Below are positions 58,498 through 64,000 of a stretch of DNA of 64,000 nucleotides, one piece after another; position 1 is the stretch's first letter, and the number at the start of each line of letters is the position of its first letter. The position numbers were made by a program, and so were the translations under genes. The notes beneath the pieces were generated by a model. That model was not told the origin of the DNA, did not search any database, and saw nothing but the letters and a program-made list of their open reading frames with translations. This stretch comes from Nonomuraea jabiensis (lineage in GTDB: Bacteria > Actinomycetota > Actinomycetes > Streptosporangiales > Streptosporangiaceae): contig NZ_JACHMB010000001.1 in the NCBI RefSeq assembly GCF_014204795.1, positions 4,960,001 to 5,024,000 on the forward strand. The letters run 5' to 3'.

Positions 58498-59409
58498 GTG
58501 CCGGACGCGAGTATTGGGATCTTCGACAGCGGGGTCGGCGGCCTGACGGTCGCCCGCGCGATCATCGACCAGTTGCCCCATGAGTCCATTACGTACGTGG
58601 CCGACACGGCCCGCCAGCCGTACGGGCCCAAACGCATCGCGGAGGTCCGCGCCTACGCCCTGGAGGTGATGGACCACCTCGTCGAGCACGGCGTGAAGAT
58701 GCTCGTGATCGCCTGCAACAGCGCCAGCGCCGCCGTGCTGCGCGACGCCCGCGAGCGTTACGACGTGCCGGTCGTCGAGGTGATCCAGCCCGCCACCAGG
58801 CGGGCGGTGCGCGCCACCCGTACGGGCAGGGTCGGCGTGATCGCCACCAGGGCCACGATCGAGTCCATGGCCTACCACGACGCCTTCACCGCGGCGCCCG
58901 ACGTGCAGCTCACCGGCGTGGCCGCCCCACGCCTGGTGGAGTACGTCGAGCGCGGCGAGACGATGAGCGACGAGCTCATCGAGGTCCTGGGCGAGTACCT
59001 GGAGCCCATCAGGGCCGCCGGGTGCGACACCCTCATCCTGGGCTGCACCCACTACCCGCTGCTCACCGGCGCCATCTCCTATGTCGTCGGCGACGGTGTC
59101 ACGCTGGTCTCCAGCGCCGAGGAGACGGCCAAGGACGTCTATCGGATCCTGCACGACCGCGATCTGGCGGCAGGAGGCGAGGCCACCCCCCGGCACCGCT
59201 TCCGCGCCACCGGCGACTCCCTGCTCTTCGCCCGGCTCGGGCGACGTTTCCTGGGGCCGGAGATCGACGCGGTCGAAGTCGCACCAGTGGGGGGTACTAC
59301 CTCTAACGGCCACTCGGCCGCGCCGGTGTCGGGGCTGACGAGCGACGACACCGGGTTCCAGCGGCCGGGTCGCGACGCGGAGCGTCGCATCGGGAAGGAG
59401 CCCACATGA
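58498..59409 (+). CDS. murI: Glutamate racemase
   Basis: 303 residues. Catalytic residues are Asp10 (IFDSGVGG), Cys73 (IACNSAS), Cys183 and His185 (LGCTHYPLL). It makes D-glutamate for peptidoglycan. The Thr/Ser-rich C-terminal tail (about 265-303) is longer than in typical MurI. GTG start, with TACCCT ending 7 bases before it and no ribosome-binding site. Stop overlaps the next start (ATGA). Confidence 0.95.
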   Translation: MPDASIGIFDSGVGGLTVARAIIDQLPHESITYVADTARQPYGPKRIAEVRAYALEVMDHLVEHGVKMLVIACNSASAAVLRDARERYDVPVVEVIQPATRRAVRATRTGRVGVIATRATIESMAYHDAFTAAPDVQLTGVAAPRLVEYVERGETMSDELIEVLGEYLEPIRAAGCDTLILGCTHYPLLTGAISYVVGDGVTLVSSAEETAKDVYRILHDRDLAAGGEATPRHRFRATGDSLLFARLGRRFLGPEIDAVEVAPVGGTTSNGHSAAPVSGLTSDDTGFQRPGRDAERRIGKEPT

Positions 59410-60158
59410 AGGTGACCATCGTCGGGTGTTCGGGCAGCTTCCCCGGACCCGACAGCCCCGCGTCCTGCTACCTCGTCGAGGCGGACGGGTTCAAGCTGCT
59501 GCTCGACCTCGGCAACGGGTCGCTCGGCGCGCTCCAACGCCACATCAGCCCGTACGACGTGGACGCGATCTGCCTGTCGCACCTGCATGCCGACCACTGT
59601 CTCGACCTGTGCTCCTACCACGTGGTCCGCACGTACGGGCCCGGCGCGCCGTACCCCACCCTGCCCGTCTACGCGCCGGCCGACGCGCCCGCCCGGCTGT
59701 CGGCCGCGTACGGGATGCCGGACGAACCGGGCCTGGAGACCGCGTTCGAGTTCGTGCCGCTGGCGCCGGGCTCGTTCGAGATCGGGCCGTTCACGCTGAC
59801 CGCCGGGCTGGTCAACCACCCGGTCGAGGCGTACGGCTTCCGCGTGACCGGCGGCGGCCGGTGCGTGGCCTACTCCGGCGACACCGGCGAGTCGAGCGAG
59901 CTGGTGAAGCTCGCCACGGGCGCCGACCTGCTGCTGTGCGAGGCGTCGTTCGTGGAGGGCCCCGATCTGCCCGCCGACCTGCACCTGACCGGCCGCCAGG
60001 CGGCCCGGCACGCGGCCGAGGCCGGCGTCGGCCGGCTCGTGCTCACCCACCTCGTCCCGTGGAACGACCAGGCCACCGTGCTCGAAGAGGCGATGGGAGG
60101 CGGTTTCGACGGCCCGATCGAGCTGGCCCGCAGCGGCGCGGTCTACGACCTGGCCTGA
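59406..60158 (+). CDS. MBL-fold metallohydrolase (Rv1339-like)
   Basis: 250 residues. The metal site is H59-L-H61-A-D63-H64 in CLSHLHADHC, with further ligands in VAYSGDTGES and LTHLVPWND. Its neighbours (murI, rph, rdgB) match M. tuberculosis Rv1338-Rv1341, where Rv1339 is described as an atypical cAMP phosphodiesterase; that activity is inferred only by synteny. ATGA overlap with murI. The last 16 bp overlap the end of the converging MFS gene. Confidence 0.9.
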   Translation: MKVTIVGCSGSFPGPDSPASCYLVEADGFKLLLDLGNGSLGALQRHISPYDVDAICLSHLHADHCLDLCSYHVVRTYGPGAPYPTLPVYAPADAPARLSAAYGMPDEPGLETAFEFVPLAPGSFEIGPFTLTAGLVNHPVEAYGFRVTGGGRCVAYSGDTGESSELVKLATGADLLLCEASFVEGPDLPADLHLTGRQAARHAAEAGVGRLVLTHLVPWNDQATVLEEAMGGGFDGPIELARSGAVYDLA

Positions 60159-61396
60159 GCCTGGGTGAAGTCCCGCATGCGGGGCAACGGGGAGAACAGC
60201 AGCGGCACGAACGTCAGCAGCCGTGCCCCCATGATCACCCACAGGGCCTCGCGCACCCCCATCTGCTGGGCGAGGATTCCGCCGAGCACCGCGCCCAGCG
60301 GCATGATGCCCCAGGTCATGAACCTCACCGACGCGTTGACCCGGCCGAGCAGGTGCTCGGGGGTCACGGTCTGGCGGTAGGTGATCTGGCCCACGTTCAA
60401 CAATGTCGCGCTCCAAGTGAGCGCGATCGAAGTGACCGCGAAGCACACCACCCGCCAGTCGGCCTGCGTCATCGGCAGCAGCAGGCCGAAGGGCGAGCCC
60501 AGGGCGACCGCCAGCCAGGTCATCCGGGCGGTGCCGTACCGCCTGGACAGCCAGGAGCCGGTGAAGCCGCCGATCAGGCCGCCGATGCCGCCCGACATGA
60601 GCAGCAGGCCGATGGTGCCGGGGGGCAGCTTGACCACCTGGGCCAGGAACAGCACCGACAGGCCGAGCACGGCGCTGGTGCACAGGTTTCCGGCCACCGT
60701 CGAGATGGCTAACATGCGCAGCAGCCGGTCGCGCCACAGGTACGCCAGGCCCTCGCCGATGCCGCGCAGCAGCGGGGTGCGCTCGGTGACGGCGGGCGAC
60801 TTGTCGGGGGCCTTGATCGTGCCCAGGAAGAACACCGAGGCGAGCGCGCCGAGCGCGGTGGCGAACAGCGTGCGCGGCGCCCCCAGCAGCTGCACCAGCG
60901 CGCCCCCCACGGCCGGGCCGGACAGGAACGAGCCCGACCGCACGATCTCCAGCTTGGAGTTGCCGTCGGTGAGCTGCCCGGTGCCGACCAGCTCCGGCAG
61001 GTACGTCTGGTCGGCCACGTCGTTGAAGACCTGGGCCACGCCGGCCAGCAGCGCGATGGCGAACATCAGGCCGATCGACAGCAGCCCCACCTCCGCGGCC
61101 AGCGGGATGCAGGCGAGCAGCAGGAACCTGGCCAGGTCGGAGACCAGCATCACGCGCCGCCGGCGCATCCGGTCGACCCACACCCCCGCGGGCAGGCCGA
61201 TCAGCAGGAACGCCGCCATCTGCAGTGCTGACAGGACCCCGACCTCCACGGGACCGGCATTCAGCGCCAGCACGGCCGCCAGCGGGAGCGCAACACGGGA
61301 GATATTCGCGCCTAGTTCACTGGCAACGTGCGAACTGAGGAACCGGAGGAAGTCAGGGTTACGCAACACCCCCGTTGTCATTGCGTAAGGATCCAT
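60143..61396 (-). CDS. MFS transporter (MFS_3/enterobactin exporter-like)
   Basis: 417 residues with about 12 helices. Recognisable blocks are NPDFLRFLSSHVASELGANI at the start, GLPAGVWVDRMRRRRVMLVS (motif A) and YLPELVGTGQLTDGNSKLEI, and GRVNASVRFMTWGIMPLGAV near the C-terminal half, which match the EntS-like group. Starts at the ATG 61396; another ATG is five codons later. It breaks the mycobacterial gene order between the MBL and rph genes. Substrate unknown. Confidence 0.88.
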   Translation of the reverse strand: MDPYAMTTGVLRNPDFLRFLSSHVASELGANISRVALPLAAVLALNAGPVEVGVLSALQMAAFLLIGLPAGVWVDRMRRRRVMLVSDLARFLLLACIPLAAEVGLLSIGLMFAIALLAGVAQVFNDVADQTYLPELVGTGQLTDGNSKLEIVRSGSFLSGPAVGGALVQLLGAPRTLFATALGALASVFFLGTIKAPDKSPAVTERTPLLRGIGEGLAYLWRDRLLRMLAISTVAGNLCTSAVLGLSVLFLAQVVKLPPGTIGLLLMSGGIGGLIGGFTGSWLSRRYGTARMTWLAVALGSPFGLLLPMTQADWRVVCFAVTSIALTWSATLLNVGQITYRQTVTPEHLLGRVNASVRFMTWGIMPLGAVLGGILAQQMGVREALWVIMGARLLTFVPLLFSPLPRMRDFTQAQARS

Positions 61397-61449
61397 GTGG
61401 CGGACACATTTGGTCAAGAGTGTCGTGGCGCGGAGATAGGGTGATCTGC

Positions 61450-62169
61450 ATGTCCCGACAGGATGGCCGCAACCCTGACCAGCTCCGTCCCATATCCATC
61501 ACCAGGCGTTGGCTCGCCCACGCCGAGGGGTCGGTGCTGGTCGAATTCGGCAACACGCGGGTGCTGTGCGCGGCCTCGGTCCAGGACAGCGTGCCCCGGT
61601 GGCGAAGGGGCAGTGGCCAGGGGTGGGTTACGGCCGAATACGCCATGCTGCCCCGGGCGACCAATACTCGCAACGATCGCGAATCGGTCCGCGGCAAAAT
61701 CGGCGGCCGGACCCACGAGATTTCCCGGCTGATCGGGCGTTCCCTGCGCGCTTGCGTCGATTACAAGGCGTTGGGGGAAAACTCCATCCTGCTCGACTGC
61801 GACGTGCTCGACGCCGACGGCGGCACCAGGACCGCCGCGATCACCGGTGCCTATGTCGCGCTCGCCGACGCGATCGCCTGGATGCGCGAGCGCCGGATGT
61901 GCCCGGGCGAGCCGCTGATCGGCTCGGTCGCGGCCGTGTCCGTCGGGGTGGTCGGCTCGGTGCCGATGCTCGACCTCTGCTACACCGAGGACGTGGCCGC
62001 CGAGACCGACATGAACGTCGTGATGACCGGCGAGGGCAGCTTCGTCGAGGTGCAGGGCACCGCCGAGGGCGCGCCCTTCGACCGCGCGGCGCTCGACCAG
62101 CTCCTCGACCTGGCGGTGGGCGGCTGCGAGGAGCTCACGCTGATCCAGCAGGAGGCCCTGGGCTCATGA
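61450..62169 (+). CDS. rph: Ribonuclease PH
   Basis: 239 residues. The family pattern is complete: RQDGRNPDQLRPISITRRWL, EFGNTRVLCAASVQD, AEYAMLPRATNTRNDRES and LLDCDVLDADGGTRTAAITG. It trims tRNA 3' ends by phosphorolysis. ATG 61450 is preceded by TAGGGT ending 7 bases upstream and no ribosome-binding site, so it is predicted leaderless. Stop and the rdgB start overlap (ATGA). Confidence 0.96.
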   Translation: MSRQDGRNPDQLRPISITRRWLAHAEGSVLVEFGNTRVLCAASVQDSVPRWRRGSGQGWVTAEYAMLPRATNTRNDRESVRGKIGGRTHEISRLIGRSLRACVDYKALGENSILLDCDVLDADGGTRTAAITGAYVALADAIAWMRERRMCPGEPLIGSVAAVSVGVVGSVPMLDLCYTEDVAAETDMNVVMTGEGSFVEVQGTAEGAPFDRAALDQLLDLAVGGCEELTLIQQEALGS

Positions 62170-62756
62170 GGATCGTGCTGGCCACCCGCAACGCGGGCAA
62201 GATCGCCGAGCTGCGCCGGATCCTGTCCGGGTTCGACATCGTCGGGCTCGAAGAGTTCCCCTCGATCGGCGAGATCGCCGAGACCGGCGTCACGTTCGAG
62301 GAGAACGCGCTGCTCAAGGCGCACGCCGTCGCTCAGGGGTCGGGGCTGCCCGCGGTGGCCGACGACTCGGGGCTCTGCGTCGACGTGCTGGGCGGCATGC
62401 CGGGTGTCTTCTCCGCCCGCTGGTCGGGGCGGCACGGCGACGACCAGGCCAACCTCGACCTGCTGCTCGCGCAGGTCTCCGACGTGCCCGCCGGCAAGCT
62501 GACCGCCCACTTCGCCTGCGCCGCGGCGCTGGCGCTGCCTTCGGGGGAGTCCCGGGTGGTGGAGGGCGCGCTCCAGGGCCACCTGATCTCCGCCCGCCGA
62601 GGGTCCAACGGGTTCGGCTACGACCCGATCTTCGTGCCCGACGGCGAGGAGCGCACGACGGCCGAGCTGTCGCCGGAGGAGAAGGACGCGATCAGCCACC
62701 GGGGCCGGGCCTTCCGGGCGCTGGCGCCCCTCGTGCGCGAGCTGCTCAGCTCGTAA
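62166..62756 (+). CDS. rdgB: XTP/dITP diphosphatase (non-canonical purine NTP pyrophosphatase)
   Basis: 196 residues. RdgB/HAM1 motifs: ATRNAGKIAELRRIL at the start, TFEENALLKA, ADDSGLCVDVLGGMPGVFSA and GFGYDPIFVPDG near the end, with SHRGRA close to the C-terminus. It hydrolyses ITP, dITP and XTP. Coupled to rph through the ATGA overlap, as in M. tuberculosis Rv1340-Rv1341. Confidence 0.96.
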   Translation: MRIVLATRNAGKIAELRRILSGFDIVGLEEFPSIGEIAETGVTFEENALLKAHAVAQGSGLPAVADDSGLCVDVLGGMPGVFSARWSGRHGDDQANLDLLLAQVSDVPAGKLTAHFACAAALALPSGESRVVEGALQGHLISARRGSNGFGYDPIFVPDGEERTTAELSPEEKDAISHRGRAFRALAPLVRELLSS

Positions 62757-62770
62757 CCACCGTGTAAGAA

Positions 62771-62788
62771 CCGCCCGGGGCCGGGCGG
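62771..62788 (+). terminator. Hairpin after rdgB
   Basis: CCGCCCGG and CCGGGCGG (62771-62778, 62781-62788) form a short GC-rich stem without a T-run. It stands between the rdgB stop and the -10 of the next gene, so it may terminate or insulate. Confidence 0.4.
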
Positions 62789-62802
62789 CGTAACGTCGAA
62801 CC

Positions 62803-64000
62803 GTGCAGAGTAATTCGGTGGTGCCCGCCTGGGCGAGGGCCCTGATGGGGCTGGTGGCCGGGGGCGTGGCCCTCGGGATCGCGCAGCTCGTGGCCGCGTT
62901 CGCGGGGGCCAAGTCGTCGCCCGTGGTGGCGGTGGGCGACGCGGCGATCGATCTGACGCCCGCTCCGGTCAAGGATTTCGCGATCAGGGCGTTCGGCGAG
63001 AACGACAAGACGGTCCTCATCGCGGGTGTGCTGATCGTGGTGCTCGGGGGGATCGCGCCCCTCATCGGGACGCTGGCCGTCCGCAGGCTCGCCTACGGCT
63101 ACGCCGGGCTGGCCGTTTTCGCGGCGATCGGGCTGGCGGCGGTGCTGACGCGGCCGGATGCCGGGATCCCGGACGTGCTGCCGACCGTGGTGGGGGTGGC
63201 GGCCGGCGCCTGGACGCTGGGATGGCTGGTACGGCGGGCAACAGCCATTCAACCCGCCAGCGCCACGCAACCCGCCAGCGCCAGGCAGCCCGGCAGCGGC
63301 ACGGGGCCCGGCAGCGCCACGGAACCCCCCAGCGCCACCCAACCCCGCAGCGCCACCGAGTCCGGCGGTGCCGGTGAGGACGGCAACGGTGGGGGGCGCG
63401 ACGGGGTGGAGCGGCCCGCGGTCATGCTGGCCGGGGCGGACCTGTGGACGTTCGACCGGCGGCGGCTGCTGACCGGAGCCGCCGGCGGGGCGGTGGTCGC
63501 GATCGGCGGCGCCGTGCTCGGGCAGGCGCTCGGCGGGCGGCGGGCCGTGGACGCCGCGCGGGTGAGGGTGGCGCTGCCCAGGCCCGCGACCCCCGCCAAA
63601 CCCATTCCGGCAGGCGCGGACTTCCACATCAGAGGCTTGTCTCCATTTATTACGAATAACAGGGACTTCTATAGGGTCGACACGGCGCTGGTCGTCCCCC
63701 AGGTGGATCCCGACGCCTGGAAGCTGCGCATCCACGGCCTGGTCGACCGGCCGGTCGAGCTCACGTACCAGGAGCTTCTGGGCATGCCGCTCACCGAGGC
63801 CGACGTCACGCTCACCTGCGTCTCCAACGAGGTCGGCGGCGAGTACGTCGGCAACGCCCGCTGGCTCGGCGTCCGCATGGCCGAGGTGCTGCGCCGGGCC
63901 GGGCTGCGGTCCGGCGCCGACATGCTCCTGTCCACCTCGGCCGACGGCTTCACCTGCGGCACCCCGGTCGACGTGATCATGGACGGCCGCGACGCGCTGT
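62803..64000 (+). CDS. Membrane-linked molybdopterin oxidoreductase, sulfite oxidase family (3' end outside window)
   Basis: 399 codons visible. The N-terminal about 145 residues carry five hydrophobic segments (such as LVAGGVALGIAQLVAAFAGA, VLIAGVLIVVLGGIAPLIGT). Residues about 149-190 are six-residue repeats. Another hydrophobic, Arg-flanked segment (about 225-245) may be an export or anchor signal. The MoCo domain begins near residue 265, with LSPFITNNRDFYRVDTALVV and the Mo-ligand Cys339 in VTLTCVSNEVGGEYVGNARW. GTG 62803 follows TAACGT by 6 bases (leaderless). Electron partner and substrate are unknown. Confidence 0.88.
   Translation, partial: MQSNSVVPAWARALMGLVAGGVALGIAQLVAAFAGAKSSPVVAVGDAAIDLTPAPVKDFAIRAFGENDKTVLIAGVLIVVLGGIAPLIGTLAVRRLAYGYAGLAVFAAIGLAAVLTRPDAGIPDVLPTVVGVAAGAWTLGWLVRRATAIQPASATQPASARQPGSGTGPGSATEPPSATQPRSATESGGAGEDGNGGGRDGVERPAVMLAGADLWTFDRRRLLTGAAGGAVVAIGGAVLGQALGGRRAVDAARVRVALPRPATPAKPIPAGADFHIRGLSPFITNNRDFYRVDTALVVPQVDPDAWKLRIHGLVDRPVELTYQELLGMPLTEADVTLTCVSNEVGGEYVGNARWLGVRMAEVLRRAGLRSGADMLLSTSADGFTCGTPVDVIMDGRDAL
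63247..63372 (+). repeat. Seven 18-bp coding repeats in the molybdopterin oxidoreductase linker
   Basis: Seven six-codon units (IQPASA, TQPASA, RQPGSG, TGPGSA, TEPPSA, TQPRSA, TESGGA) share the DNA pattern CAACCCGCCAGCGCCACG. They encode a flexible Pro/Ser/Ala linker between the membrane part and the catalytic domain and are in frame, so copy-number change keeps the frame open. Confidence 0.85.

Overview
The window is about 64 kb of very GC-rich chromosome (roughly 70% by eye, with GTG and TTG starts and long spurious antisense reading frames). It comes from a mycelial actinomycete, most likely family Streptosporangiaceae (Nonomuraea/Streptosporangium type). Marker genes fit this: nucS in place of MutS/MutL, a DivIVA-type polarity coiled coil, methylmalonyl-CoA epimerase, the CysO/CysM/Mec cysteine system, a gyl-type IclR glycerol regulator, DUF3039, DUF2017, and a very large secreted RHS protein. 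Genus assignment is inference. No rRNA, tRNA, CRISPR array, insertion sequence or prophage was found.

Layout. (1) 1-6.7 kb: end of a sensor histidine kinase, a STAS protein, TetR, aldehyde dehydrogenase, nucS, and a three-gene operon of a double-domain 3-hydroxyacyl-CoA dehydrogenase, a Cys/His-rich small protein and an alpha/beta hydrolase. (2) 6.9-16.5 kb: a secreted DNRLRE/LamG protein and a 2095-residue RHS protein whose tail is a long Ala/Arg/Lys-rich stretch rather than a recognisable toxin, closed by a strong terminator. (3) 16.6-25 kb: SDR, hydrolase, AI-2E-type permease, DivIVA-like protein, methylmalonyl-CoA epimerase, thiolase, a membrane protein/XRE/alcohol dehydrogenase operon, and a 50-residue unlisted small gene. 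(4) 25-31 kb: DUF4230, a membrane protein, MarR, a thioredoxin-fold co-chaperone without its CXXC, a cytidylate-kinase-like protein and malic enzyme. (5) 31.5-36 kb: a glycerol catabolic locus (glpK-glpD-unknown) with a divergently placed IclR regulator and two matching 17-bp palindromes. (6) 36-50 kb: TetR regulators, an LPFTG surface protein, YqgE, two MFS exporters, a secreted M43-type protease, a superfamily-2 helicase, GNAT, an overlapping XRE/glycosyltransferase-like pair, and a second STAS protein. (7) 50.4-62.8 kb: a block matching the order of Mycobacterium tuberculosis Rv1330c-Rv1341 (pncB, clpS, DUF2017, mec, cysO, cysM, murI, MBL hydrolase, rph, rdgB) with local insertions, followed by the start of a membrane-linked molybdopterin oxidoreductase that runs off the window.

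How the genes work together. The Mec/CysO/CysM set makes cysteine from O-phosphoserine using a sulfur-carrier protein; a short Cys-containing reading frame sits just before cysO and may be a leader peptide. PncB and PncA form the NAD salvage arm. GlpK and GlpD convert glycerol to dihydroxyacetone phosphate under the IclR regulator. At least twelve genes show the pattern TANNNT, 6-7 bases, then ATG/GTG with no ribosome-binding site, which predicts leaderless mRNAs and helped to choose starts.

Most of the window is core metabolism. The parts most likely to hold undescribed biology are the LamG/RHS pair with its odd tail, the XRE-sensor/glycosyltransferase-like overlapping pair, the cysO leader frame, and several unusual short tandem repeats.
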